From positions 868,001 to 932,000 of the forward strand of contig NZ_JAFJMJ010000002.1 of NCBI RefSeq assembly GCF_017309385.1: a DNA stretch of 64,000 bases, written 5' to 3'. The stretch comes from Amycolatopsis sp. 195334CR (GTDB lineage: Bacteria > Actinomycetota > Actinomycetes > Mycobacteriales > Pseudonocardiaceae). Numbering within the stretch: position 1 is the first letter of the stretch; each line of letters starts with the position of its first letter. Below the pieces are notes generated by a model, which was not told the origin of the DNA, did not search any database, and saw only the letters and a program-made list of their open reading frames with translations. Below are positions 25,544 to 35,676 of this stretch, piece by piece. Both the position numbers and the translations under genes were made by a program.

Positions 25544-27051
25544 AGCGCGAGGTCGCGGAACGCCGGCCACAACTCCGGCAGCGGTGACGACGGGCCGGTG
25601 GCCAGCCACAGCGGCGCGCCCTGGGTGAACATCGGGGCCGACGGAAGCTTCGTGTCGACCGCACCCACCGGCACGACCTGGGCGAAGTGCGTGCGCAGCA
25701 CCGGGCTGTCCGCGCCGACGTAGAGCACGGTGTCCGCCGAAGCCGGTGGTGTGGCCAGCGTCCAGTAACCGCGGTTGCCGCTGTACGGCTCCGGCAGCCC
25801 GCGTTCGGGGCCGTAGTGGTCCAGCGCGGACGCCTGCCAGTACACCTGCGTGACGATCGCCGTGCGCTCCCGCTGTTCCGGCGGCAGGGAGTGGTAGACC
25901 GCGGCGACCGCGTCGGTGAACTCGGGCCAGCCCCGCTCGGCGTCGGCGAAGATCGGCCGCGGCAGGCCGGGGTTGGCGTCGAGCACCGAAGCCGGCAGGA
26001 CCGGCAGCGTCGACGGCACGGCGATCACCGCGGTGAGCGCGTACACCGGCCACGTCGCCATCCACCGCCACCAGCGCTGTGCCTGCCCGGCCTCGAGCCG
26101 GACCGCGGCGACCGCCCAGCACAGCGGGAACAGGCCCGCCACGTAGTAGAAGCGGCCGCCGGTCACCGCGAAGAGCACGGTCAGCACCAGCAGGGTCCAC
26201 CCGAGGAAGCGCAGGGACGGCGTGCGCAGCAGCCGCCACAGTCCGTAGAGGACCAGCACCAGCCCGACCCCGACGCCCGCCGTCGCCAGCGCGAGGACCG
26301 GGAAGGAGAGCGCGGCGGCCAGCTTGTCCGGGTTCTCGTCCCCGATCGCCTCGCCCATCTCCAGCTGCGGCCAGCCGTTGTTCGCCTGCCACACCACCGT
26401 CGGCACGGCCATCAGCAGCGCGATCCCCGCGCCGAACCACAGCTTCGGCCGGGCGAGCAGGTCACGCGGCCCGAGCCAGGCGGCGAAGGCCAGCGCCACC
26501 ACCCAGAACGCCGGGACCAGGAACTTCACGTTCAGCGCCAGCCCGGTGACCACGCCCGCCCAGAGCAGCAGGTCGTCCGACCGGGTGCGCAGCCAGCGGG
26601 TGAGCAGCCACAGCAGCACCGTCCACAGGAACGGGTCCATGGTGGACGTCGCGAGGTAGTGGCCGCTGCCGAGGAACTGCATGCTGACCGCGAACGCGCC
26701 GGCGGCCAGCACCTGCGCCCGCCTGCCGCCGCCGAGTTCCCTGGCGATCAGCGCGGTGCACACCACCGACACGACCATCGCCAGCACCGAAGGCAGCCGC
26801 AACGCCCACACCGAACCCGGCGCCAGCAGGTCCATCAGGTGCGCGAGCAGCGGGAGCCCCGGCGGCTGGTCGGCATACCCCCAGTCGAGATGCCGTCCGG
26901 CCGCCAGGAAGTAGAGCTCGTCGCCGAAGTAGCCGTAACCGCCGTTGACCAGCAGCAGCACCGCCGCCATCGCGCCCGCCACGGCGAACACCGGTCCTGT
27001 GGCGAACGGCCGGAGCACCGGGTCCGCCGTCCGCTCCCGGGTGATCGTCAT
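25540..27051 (-). CDS. GT39/ArnT-like membrane glycosyltransferase
   Basis: 503 residues with about ten to eleven predicted membrane spans. The first extracytoplasmic loop carries FGDELYFLAAGRHLDWGYADQPP, with the acidic Asp-Glu pair expected in PMT/ArnT-type enzymes that use a polyprenyl-phosphate sugar. The C-terminal 150 residues are a soluble extracytoplasmic domain. It probably transfers mannose or a related sugar to a lipid, protein or cell-wall acceptor outside the membrane. It starts 4 nt after the ABC permease stop and is cotranscribed with the two-component system. Confidence 0.85.
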   Translation of the reverse strand: MTITRERTADPVLRPFATGPVFAVAGAMAAVLLLVNGGYGYFGDELYFLAAGRHLDWGYADQPPGLPLLAHLMDLLAPGSVWALRLPSVLAMVVSVVCTALIARELGGGRRAQVLAAGAFAVSMQFLGSGHYLATSTMDPFLWTVLLWLLTRWLRTRSDDLLLWAGVVTGLALNVKFLVPAFWVVALAFAAWLGPRDLLARPKLWFGAGIALLMAVPTVVWQANNGWPQLEMGEAIGDENPDKLAAALSFPVLALATAGVGVGLVLVLYGLWRLLRTPSLRFLGWTLLVLTVLFAVTGGRFYYVAGLFPLCWAVAAVRLEAGQAQRWWRWMATWPVYALTAVIAVPSTLPVLPASVLDANPGLPRPIFADAERGWPEFTDAVAAVYHSLPPEQRERTAIVTQVYWQASALDHYGPERGLPEPYSGNRGYWTLATPPASADTVLYVGADSPVLRTHFAQVVPVGAVDTKLPSAPMFTQGAPLWLATGPSSPLPELWPAFRDLAL

Positions 27052-27055
27052 CGGC

Positions 27056-27799
27056 TCACTCCCACCGGAAGAACCGGGCGGCGAGACCGGCGCAGACCAC
27101 CGTGACCAGCGCCAGCGCGCCGAGCTGCAGCAGCTCGGGACTGCCGCCCGCCCAGGTCTCGCGCATGCCGTTGAACGTCGCGCCCATCGGCAGCACGTCG
27201 GCCACCGGCTGCAGGAAGCCCGGCAGGTCCTCCTTGCGCACCCACACCCCGCCGAGCGCCAGCATCGGGAAGAACACCGCGGTCCCGACGCCGTTCGCGG
27301 CCCGCCCGGTCGGCACCAGCGCCGCGATCAGCAGGCCGACCGAGAACAGCGCCGCGGTGCCGAGCACCGCGACCACCGCGAACCCGGCGAAGTTGGCCGG
27401 CAGCGACATGCCCAGCACCAGCGCGCCGAAGCCGACGATCAGCAGCAGCACCACCAGTGCCGCGGCCAGGTTCACCAGCAGTTGCGCGGTGAGCAGCCGC
27501 GCCGGCGGCACCGGGCTGGCCGACAGGCGGCGCAGCACGCCCTTCTCCCGGTAGATGGCCATGATCGCCGGGAACGCCGTCACCGCCAGGATGGCCAGCA
27601 GGATCGACACCGCCAGCGGCGCGATGAAGGTGTCCAGCGGGACCTGCCCGCCGAACTCCTCGGACGGCTCGCCCGCGCCCGGCACCAGGCCGAACACCAC
27701 CAGCAGCGCGAGCGGGATGCCGAGCACCACCACCGTGGTGCCGGGATCGCGCAGGTACAGCTTCGCCTCGACCGCGGTCAGTTTCGCCAGCGCGCCCAT
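27056..27799 (-). CDS. ABC-2-type exporter permease
   Basis: 247 residues, six membrane spans. ABC-2 signature region RRLSASPVPPARLLTAQLL at about residues 92-110 after the second span, and a short extracellular loop with VWVRKEDLPGFLQPVADVLP near the C-terminus, as in DrrB/YadH permeases. ATG overlaps the ATPase stop by one base (TGATG). With the upstream ATPase it forms a homodimeric drug- or lipid-type exporter. Confidence 0.92.
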   Translation of the reverse strand: MGALAKLTAVEAKLYLRDPGTTVVVLGIPLALLVVFGLVPGAGEPSEEFGGQVPLDTFIAPLAVSILLAILAVTAFPAIMAIYREKGVLRRLSASPVPPARLLTAQLLVNLAAALVVLLLIVGFGALVLGMSLPANFAGFAVVAVLGTAALFSVGLLIAALVPTGRAANGVGTAVFFPMLALGGVWVRKEDLPGFLQPVADVLPMGATFNGMRETWAGGSPELLQLGALALVTVVCAGLAARFFRWE

Positions 27800-28710
27800 C
27801 ACACGTCCTCCAGTTTCCGGCCGGTCAGCGCCACGAAGGCGTCGTCCAAAGTGGTCTGTTCCACCCGCAGCTCGCTGGCGATGACCTGGCGCCTGGCCAG
27901 CACCGCGGTGACCGCGTGCAGCACGTTGCCGTTGCCGGTGATCACCACCTGCCCGCCCTGGCGCTCCACCCGCCGCACCTCGGGCAGCGCGGTGAACGCC
28001 TCGTCCTCGATCGCCGCCGACGGGCGGAACCGGATGCGCTGCTCGTCGTTCACGCCCGCGACCAGCCCGGCCGGGGTGTCGATGGCCACCACGCGGCCGG
28101 CGTCGATCACCGCGATCCGGTCGCAGAGCCGCTCGGCCTCCTCCATGAAGTGGGTGACCAGCACGATGGTCACGCCACGGGCGCGGATGCCCTCGATCAG
28201 CTCCCAGGTGTCGCGGCGGGCCTGCGGGTCCAGCCCGGTGGTCAGCTCGTCGAGCACGGCCACCTCGGGGCTGCCGATCAGCGCCAGCGCGATGGACAGC
28301 CGCTGCTTCTGCCCGCCGGAGAGCTTCTTGTACGCGGTGTCCTTCTTGTCCGAGAGCCCGAGATCGGCCAGCAGCTTCGCCGGATCGGCGGGATTCCGGT
28401 AGAAGGAGGCGTAAAGGTCGAGCGCCTCGCGCACCTTCAGCTTGTCCGGCAGTTCGCTCTCCTGGAGCTGCACGCCGAGGCGCTGGCGCAGTTCGGCGGT
28501 GTCGCGCCGCGGGTCGAGCCCGAGCACCGAGATGGTGCCCTCGTCGGCCTCGCGCAGCCCCTCCAGGCATTCCACCGTGGTCGTCTTGCCCGCCCCGTTC
28601 GGCCCCAGGATGCCGAAGATCTCGCCGCGTTCGACGGTGAACGAGACCCCGTCGACGGCCAGTTTGTCCCCATACCGCTTGCGTAGCCCGGATACCTCGA
28701 TGATCGGCAT
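27799..28710 (-). CDS. ABC exporter ATP-binding protein (DrrA-like)
   Basis: 303 residues. Walker A GPNGAGKTT at about 41-49, Q-loop QLQESELP, signature LSGGQKQRLSIA, Walker B VAVLDELTTGLD and the switch His in LVTHFMEEAERL. The DUF4162-type C-terminal extension of drug-exporter ATPases follows at about 215-303. ATG at 28710 chosen for its AAAGGGGA ribosome binding site; an upstream in-frame extension lacks one. First gene of the exporter/glycosyltransferase/two-component operon. The usual DEP of Walker B is DEL. Confidence 0.93.
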   Translation of the reverse strand: MPIIEVSGLRKRYGDKLAVDGVSFTVERGEIFGILGPNGAGKTTTVECLEGLREADEGTISVLGLDPRRDTAELRQRLGVQLQESELPDKLKVREALDLYASFYRNPADPAKLLADLGLSDKKDTAYKKLSGGQKQRLSIALALIGSPEVAVLDELTTGLDPQARRDTWELIEGIRARGVTIVLVTHFMEEAERLCDRIAVIDAGRVVAIDTPAGLVAGVNDEQRIRFRPSAAIEDEAFTALPEVRRVERQGGQVVITGNGNVLHAVTAVLARRQVIASELRVEQTTLDDAFVALTGRKLEDV

Positions 28711-28732
28711 TCGCGCGTCCCCTTTCCTGTGT

Positions 28733-28746
28733 GCGAACAGGTTCGC
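28733..28746. promoter_or_regulatory. palindromic operator before ABC exporter operon
   Basis: GCGAAC-AG-GTTCGC, a perfect 6-bp inverted repeat with 2-bp spacer, 23 bp upstream of the ATPase start codon. It may be the site of the operon's own response regulator or of another repressor. Confidence 0.45.
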
Positions 28747-28811
28747 GCGGGAAGGGGGTCGCGCGGATCGCCTCGGCGGCCAGAACACCGGTCCACCGGC
28801 GGTCGCCGCGC

Positions 28812-28829
28812 CTCCACCGATCGGTGGAG
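28812..28829 (-). terminator. hairpin after endonuclease V gene
   Basis: Perfect 18-bp palindrome: stem CTCCACC/GGTGGAG with a GATC loop, 7 nt beyond the endonuclease V stop. No T run, so either a weak terminator or an mRNA 3' end stabiliser. Confidence 0.5.
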
Positions 28830-28836
28830 CGGCGGG

Positions 28837-29472
28837 TCAGCCCCGGGAGAGCCGGTCCGCGGTGCGCGTGGTCTCCGGCAGGCGGAAGCGCGGGGTCAGG
28901 CGGAGCACCAGCGAGCACGCGGTGGCCAGGTCCATCCGGTGCCCGATCGAGACGAACACCGGTTTCACGCCGTCGCGGGTGCGCAGCGCGCGGCCGACCA
29001 CCTCACCGTCGTCACGCAGTTCCGACCACGCACCGCGTTCGGGCGCGGGCGGTTCGTAGGCGCCCAGCGCGTTCTTGCCGACGCCCAGGGACGGCAGGCC
29101 GGTCAGCACACCCGCGTGGCAGGCGAGGCCGAAGCGCCGCGGATGGGCCAGGCCCTGGCCGTCGCAGACGAGGACGTCCGGTGCGGTGGTCAGCTCCTCG
29201 AGGGCGTCGAGCAGCGCGGGCAGCTCGCGGAAGGCGAACAACCCCGGTACGTAAGGGAATCCGGCTTCACCTTCGACGACGGCCTGGTCGACGACGGCCA
29301 GTGTGTCCAGGTCCAGCACGGTCACCGCGGCACGCAGCACGTCCCCGTAGGACACGTCGAGACCGGCCGCCGTGCGCGGTGCGAACCCCGCGGGCGCCTC
29401 GCGCACCACGGACGGCGCGAGGCGCTCCTGGACAGCCACCGCATCCTCCACAGTGGACGGCCAGTCGGTCAT
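28837..29472 (-). CDS. nfi: endonuclease V (deoxyinosine 3' endonuclease)
   Basis: 211 residues. Repairs deaminated bases by cutting next to deoxyinosine. Typical features: catalytic Asp in AGLDVSYG (about residue 38), the YVPGLFAFRELPALLDAL segment, and the second acidic cluster VCDGQGLAHPRRFGLACH (about 103-120), followed by GVGKNALG. Length fits the family (about 210-230). The ATG overlaps the stop of the DUF402 gene, so the two are translated together. Confidence 0.93.
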   Translation of the reverse strand: MTDWPSTVEDAVAVQERLAPSVVREAPAGFAPRTAAGLDVSYGDVLRAAVTVLDLDTLAVVDQAVVEGEAGFPYVPGLFAFRELPALLDALEELTTAPDVLVCDGQGLAHPRRFGLACHAGVLTGLPSLGVGKNALGAYEPPAPERGAWSELRDDGEVVGRALRTRDGVKPVFVSIGHRMDLATACSLVLRLTPRFRLPETTRTADRLSRG

Positions 29473-29981
29473 TTCCGCTGCCACGTCAGGTGTTCCCCGG
29501 TGGTGGCGAGCCAGTCCCGCAGGTGGTACCCGTGCGCGGCCAGGCCCTCGACGGTGGCGTAGGTGGTCTCCAGCGCGCGCTGGGCCGCCTTCTCGGTGAT
29601 CAACCCGGCGACGGTGGCTTCGAGCAGTTCGTCGGTGTCGATCACTTCGAGGCGGACGCCGTCGCGCAGCACGATGTCGACGTAGAGGTCGGTGGCGCGC
29701 CAGATCCGCCCGTCCTGCTCCACCTCCACCACGTCGAGGTAGAAGTCCTGGTCGCGTTCGTGACCGGGGCTGAACCAGAAGTCGGTGACCCGCAGCCCGC
29801 GGGCGGGCAGCAACCACGATTCGAGGTAGTGGAACTGCGCGCGGCCGGGTGCCGGGCGCGCCATGTAGAGCCCGTACGGCTCGACCTGGAAGCGCTCGAC
29901 CTCGCGGACGATGCCCTTGTTGTCGATGTTCGCGGCTTTGTCCGGATCGAAGGTCTCCACTTTGGGCGGATGTGGGCTCAT
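29469..29981 (-). CDS. DUF402 family protein
   Basis: 170 residues. DUF402 proteins (FomD/Ntdp-like fold) are nucleoside di- or triphosphate or nucleotidyl-linkage phosphohydrolases. The family pattern is visible in the aromatic and acidic core: WLLPARGLRVTDFWF, DQDFYLDVVEV, WRATDLYVDIVL and VIDTDELLEA (metal-binding acids). Divergent from the DUF5685 gene and coupled to endonuclease V through an ATGA overlap, which may hint at a nucleotide clean-up role (inference). Confidence 0.8.
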   Translation of the reverse strand: MSPHPPKVETFDPDKAANIDNKGIVREVERFQVEPYGLYMARPAPGRAQFHYLESWLLPARGLRVTDFWFSPGHERDQDFYLDVVEVEQDGRIWRATDLYVDIVLRDGVRLEVIDTDELLEATVAGLITEKAAQRALETTYATVEGLAAHGYHLRDWLATTGEHLTWQRK

Positions 29982-30031
29982 GCGCCCATCTTCCCGGTTA
30001 AGGTCGGCGCGGGAAGATCGAGGGGAAGCAC

Positions 30032-31240
30032 ATGTTCGGCATCATCCGGCCCTGCCGCCACCGCCTGTCCGACGGCCTGCACGCGGACTGGCTGGCCCAC
30101 CTGTGCGGCCTGTGCCTGGCCCTGCGCGACGAGCACGGGCAGCTGGCGCGCGTGGTCACCAACTACGACGGCCTGGTCATCTCGGCGCTGGTCGAGGCGC
30201 AGTCACCGAAGGCGGACGGACGGCGCGACGCCGGGCCGTGCCCGTTGCGCGCGATGCGCCCGACGTCGGTGGCCCGCGGGTCCGGGGCGCAGCTGGCGGC
30301 CGCGGTCTCGCTGGTGCTCGCCTCGGCCAAGGTCAGCGACCACGTCGAGGACGGCGACGGCGCCTTCGGCCGCCGCGCGGTGGCGGGCGCGGCTCGCCGG
30401 GTGGCCTCGCGCTGGGCCGAGCAGGGCAGCCGCACCGGATCGCGGATCGGCTTCGACACCGCCGTGCTGCTCGACGCGGTCGACCGGCAGGGCGAGGTCG
30501 AGCGCGCGGTCCGCCTCGGCGACCCGGTCCTGCTGGCCACCGAGCCCACCGAGGAAGCCACGGCGGCGGCGTTCGCGCAGACCGCGGTGCTGGCCGGGCG
30601 GCCGGGCAACGTGGCGCCGCTGACCGAGGTGGGCAGGCTCTTCGGCCGCGCGGCGCACCTGCTCGACGCGGTCGAGGACCTGGCGGAGGACACCGAGACC
30701 GGGGCGTGGAACCCGCTGCTGGCCACCGGCGCGACGGTGGCCGACGTGCGCCGCCACTGCGACGACGCGGTGCTGGGTGTCCGGCTGGCCATGCGGGAGG
30801 CCACCTTCGAAAACGGCAAGCTGGTGCACGCGCTGCTCGTGCACGAGCTGGAGCAGGCGGTCCGGCGGACCTTCGGGCACCTGGAGATCGAGGCGCACCA
30901 CCCGGGCGGGCAGCCGCAGTCGCCGTACGGGCACCCGGGCCACTACGGGCCGTACGGGCAGCAGCCCCCGCCAGGGGCGACCGGTCCCGGCGGCAAGCCG
31001 CCCAAGAAGAAGAAACGCGGTCCCGGCCCGCACGACGGGGACGGCGGCTGCTGCTGGGTGCCGAAGTTCCGGGTGCCGCCGCGCAGGCGGAACGCCGTGT
31101 TCGGCTGCCTGGTCGCCTTCTACCAGTGCTGCAGCTGCCAGGTCTGCTGCCGCGACCCGTACCCCGGGGCGTGGAGCGGCAAGCCGAAGGACGCCTGGTG
31201 TGACAGCTGCGACGGCTGTGACTGCGGCTGCGACTGCTGA
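30032..31240 (+). CDS. DUF5685 family protein with Cys-rich tail
   Basis: 402 residues. Starts MFGIIRPCRHRL, with CGLCLALRDEHG near residue 28, the typical opening of DUF5685 proteins, which are helical and have been annotated as regulators in Streptomyces. Residues 1-290 are helical. They are followed by a Pro/Gly/Tyr-rich linker with a PPKKKKRG basic patch, then a cysteine cluster: CCW, CLVAFYQCCSCQVCC, and the terminus CDSCDGCDCGCDC. The cysteine tail could bind metal or be lipid-modified. Precise function is unknown. Confidence 0.75.
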   Translation: MFGIIRPCRHRLSDGLHADWLAHLCGLCLALRDEHGQLARVVTNYDGLVISALVEAQSPKADGRRDAGPCPLRAMRPTSVARGSGAQLAAAVSLVLASAKVSDHVEDGDGAFGRRAVAGAARRVASRWAEQGSRTGSRIGFDTAVLLDAVDRQGEVERAVRLGDPVLLATEPTEEATAAAFAQTAVLAGRPGNVAPLTEVGRLFGRAAHLLDAVEDLAEDTETGAWNPLLATGATVADVRRHCDDAVLGVRLAMREATFENGKLVHALLVHELEQAVRRTFGHLEIEAHHPGGQPQSPYGHPGHYGPYGQQPPPGATGPGGKPPKKKKRGPGPHDGDGGCCWVPKFRVPPRRRNAVFGCLVAFYQCCSCQVCCRDPYPGAWSGKPKDAWCDSCDGCDCGCDC

Positions 31241-31264
31241 TCTGAAACTGTCGGTGGGTGCGCC

Positions 31265-31270
31265 TACCCT
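31265..31270 (+). promoter_or_regulatory. -10 box for leaderless uvrB mRNA
   Basis: TACCCT ends 6 nt before the uvrB GTG, the normal -10 to start-site distance, so transcription would start at the start codon itself. No Shine-Dalgarno sequence is seen. A TTGAAA-like -35 (CTGAAA) lies 17 bp upstream. Confidence 0.5.
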
Positions 31271-31276
31271 GGACCC

Positions 31277-33433
<2,157 letters not shown>

Positions 33434-33473
33434 CCGACGCCTCGGCAGCTCCCCGCCCTCCCCGCGACGAACG

Positions 33474-33496
33474 CCGGGCCGCGGTGGGTGGCCCGG
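33474..33496 (+). terminator. hairpin downstream of uvrB
   Basis: CCGGGCC and GGCCCGG, 7-bp stem with a 9-nt loop, 40 nt after the uvrB stop. No T run. Confidence 0.4.
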
Positions 33497-33503
33497 TGCC
33501 GCT

Positions 33504-33563
33504 CACCGTGGTGCCGCCCACCGTGGTGCCACCCACCGTGGTGCCACCCACCGTGGTGCCGCT
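33504..33563. repeat. four 15-bp tandem repeats
   Basis: Four units of CACCGTGGTGCCRCC in direct tandem. The 364-bp gap 33434-33797 otherwise holds only the uvrB hairpin and GC-rich sequence with no convincing gene. Reading frames through it give low-complexity peptides only. Confidence 0.85.
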
Positions 33564-33797
33564 CACCGCGGGGCGCCCCCGCGGGGCGCACTCCCGCCCC
33601 GCCGGGACCGGTCGATTCGTGCAGCGGTCCGCTGCCGCCCGCCCCGCACCCGCGCCGCGCCCACGCCGTAGCACTGGCCTGCGCCGCACTGGGCCTGAGG
33701 CAGGCCCGAGGGCGGTGATCCCGGGCTGTGCCCGTCACCCCGTGGTGGGCCGCGGTACGCCAAGATCATGGGAGCGGGCGGGGAGGAAGGCGCACCC

Positions 33798-34196
33798 ATG
33801 ACGGTGATCGACAAGATTGCGTGGATCCGGCTGGAGAACGGCAAGGTCCTCAGCACGCGTTCACGGGGCAAGGACGTGTACTACCTCCCCGGCGGCAAGC
33901 GCGAGCCCGGCGAGACCGACGTCCAGACCCTCGTCCGGGAGATCGACGAGGAACTCACCGTCGCCATCTCGCCGGCCAGCGCGGTGTACGTCGGCACCTT
34001 CCAAAGCCAGGCACACGGCCACGCGACCGGTACCACCGTGCGGATGACCTGCTACACCGCCGACTACCGGGGAAGCCTGGCCCCCAGCAGCGAGATCGAG
34101 GAACTCACCTGGCTGACCTACGCCGACCGCGAGCGCGTTTCGCCCGTTGACCAGATCATCTTCGACCACCTGCACCGGGCGGGCCGGCTCACCTGA
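33798..34196 (+). CDS. Nudix hydrolase
   Basis: 132 residues. The Nudix box GGKREPGETDVQTLVREIDEEL at about residues 33-54 fits the G-x5-E-x7-REUxEE pattern completely, so the metal-binding glutamates are intact. GGAGGAAGG precedes the ATG. Members hydrolyse nucleoside diphosphates linked to another group; this short single-domain form is of the MutT/ADP-ribose pyrophosphatase type. Substrate cannot be assigned. Converges on the S37 peptidase gene with a 4-bp gap. Confidence 0.93.
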   Translation: MTVIDKIAWIRLENGKVLSTRSRGKDVYYLPGGKREPGETDVQTLVREIDEELTVAISPASAVYVGTFQSQAHGHATGTTVRMTCYTADYRGSLAPSSEIEELTWLTYADRERVSPVDQIIFDHLHRAGRLT

Positions 34197-34200
34197 ACCG

Positions 34201-35577
34201 CTAGAGCCGCGGCCGGTTCTCCATCAGCGGATCAGCATCGAGACCCGTCGTGTCCAAGCGCGCGGTGGGAGCCGGGACACCCGCCCACCGCCGGACCGTG
34301 TCCGTGGCCGCGGTGGCATCAGCAGCCGGCAACTGTCCGATCTTCGAGCCGTGGTTTCCGCCCGGCACCACGTACCGGTACGAGTCCCGCGAACCGAAGC
34401 CCAGCCGGAACGGCTCGGCGCTCCACGGATCGTTCTCCCCGTCCACGAACAGCAACCGCGAACCCCGCGACCGCACCCAGAAGTCGACGTCCGGCATGGC
34501 GAGGTGGTCGAACCGCGGCAACCGCACCGAATCCGGCACATACGTCGCCGCGACGTTCGAGCCCGGGTAGCGCAGCAGGTCCCGCAGGTGCCGCTCGTAC
34601 GACGCGGGTATGCCCAGCTGCACCGCCGCCTGGTAGTAGTACGGCACGTACTGCGCCAGCTCCTGGTCCGCGTACGTGTTCAGGCTCTCCACCCGCACGA
34701 AGAAGTCCCAGATCTCCTGCGTGGACGCCGAAGGCCCCGGCACCGACGCGCAGTCCGCCTGCTTCTGGTACTGCCAGAAGGTGAAGTACGAGTCGATGAT
34801 CGCGATCTCCATCGCCTTGTCCTGCGACCCCACGACGTCGAAGGTGTACCCCTTCGCCGAAGCCTCCGCCGAAGCCAGCGCGCCCAGCTCGTCCCGCCGC
34901 TTCAGCGACTCCCGCTGGTTGGCGCGCAACGCCTCCCGGCACGCCGGGTCATCGCCCACAGTGGACAGGAACCGGTCGTACCCATCCAGCCCGTCGACCA
35001 CGTCGTTCGGGGCCACGTAAGCGATCGTGCCCTGCACGTCCGACGGGTAGAACCGCCGGAAGTACACCGCGGTCATGCCGCCCTTGCTCCCGCCGGTGGC
35101 CAGCCAGTTCGCCCCGTACAACGCCTTGAACGCGGCCGCCACCCGGTGCTGGTCGGTGGCCGCCTGCCAGATGGTCAGCTGCCTGCCCCAGTCGGCGGGC
35201 TCCGGCCGCGACGGCGTGAAGTACCGGTACTCCATGGACAACTGGTTCCCGTCGACCAGCTGCGTCGGCTCCGACCGGTTCGGGCTCGCCGACACGTTGT
35301 ACCCGCTGGTGTACATCACCATCGGCGCGCGCACGTCCCGGTGCAGCAGGGTCAGCCGCTGTTCGAACGTGCCCGCCCCGGGGTTCCGGTGGTCGGCGGG
35401 CTGGGTGAAGGTCAGCTTGAAGAACCGGAACCCCTCGGGCGCCTGTTCCTCCGAGACCACGGTCAGCCCCGGCACCCGCTTCAACGCCGAACCGATGTCC
35501 TCGGCCGCGTGCGCGGTGGGGGAGACCAGCACGACCGCCATCAGCAACGCCGCCACCGCGGCCCCGAACCTGCGCAT
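34201..35577 (-). CDS. secreted S37-family (PS-10 type) aminopeptidase
   Basis: 458 residues with a clear Sec signal peptide (MRRFGAAVAALLMAVVLVSPTAHA, cleavage after AHA at about residue 24). Matches the Streptomyces secreted tripeptidyl-aminopeptidase family S37: nucleophile in TGGSKGGMTA (about residue 143), Asp in DGENDPWS, His in GGNHGSKI. Two Cys residues could form a disulfide outside the cell. Probably digests peptides or proteins outside the cell for nutrition or as a transglutaminase-processing enzyme, as in Streptomyces. Confidence 0.88.
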   Translation of the reverse strand: MRRFGAAVAALLMAVVLVSPTAHAAEDIGSALKRVPGLTVVSEEQAPEGFRFFKLTFTQPADHRNPGAGTFEQRLTLLHRDVRAPMVMYTSGYNVSASPNRSEPTQLVDGNQLSMEYRYFTPSRPEPADWGRQLTIWQAATDQHRVAAAFKALYGANWLATGGSKGGMTAVYFRRFYPSDVQGTIAYVAPNDVVDGLDGYDRFLSTVGDDPACREALRANQRESLKRRDELGALASAEASAKGYTFDVVGSQDKAMEIAIIDSYFTFWQYQKQADCASVPGPSASTQEIWDFFVRVESLNTYADQELAQYVPYYYQAAVQLGIPASYERHLRDLLRYPGSNVAATYVPDSVRLPRFDHLAMPDVDFWVRSRGSRLLFVDGENDPWSAEPFRLGFGSRDSYRYVVPGGNHGSKIGQLPAADATAATDTVRRWAGVPAPTARLDTTGLDADPLMENRPRL

Positions 35578-35634
35578 CGCCGAATCCTCACAGAACCCGG
35601 CCGCGGTGGGCAATCGGCTATCCGGACGCGAAAA

Positions 35635-35665
35635 GCCCCGGCCGTCCACGGGGGACGACCGGGGC
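35635..35665 (-). terminator. rho-independent terminator of the ABC/hydrolase operon
   Basis: 13-bp stem with one mismatch (GCCCCGGCCGTCC with GGACGACCGGGGC), 5-nt loop, and a TTTT run directly after it on the minus strand. Begins 11 nt past the permease stop codon. Confidence 0.85.
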
Positions 35666-35676
35666 CGGGAACGGGT

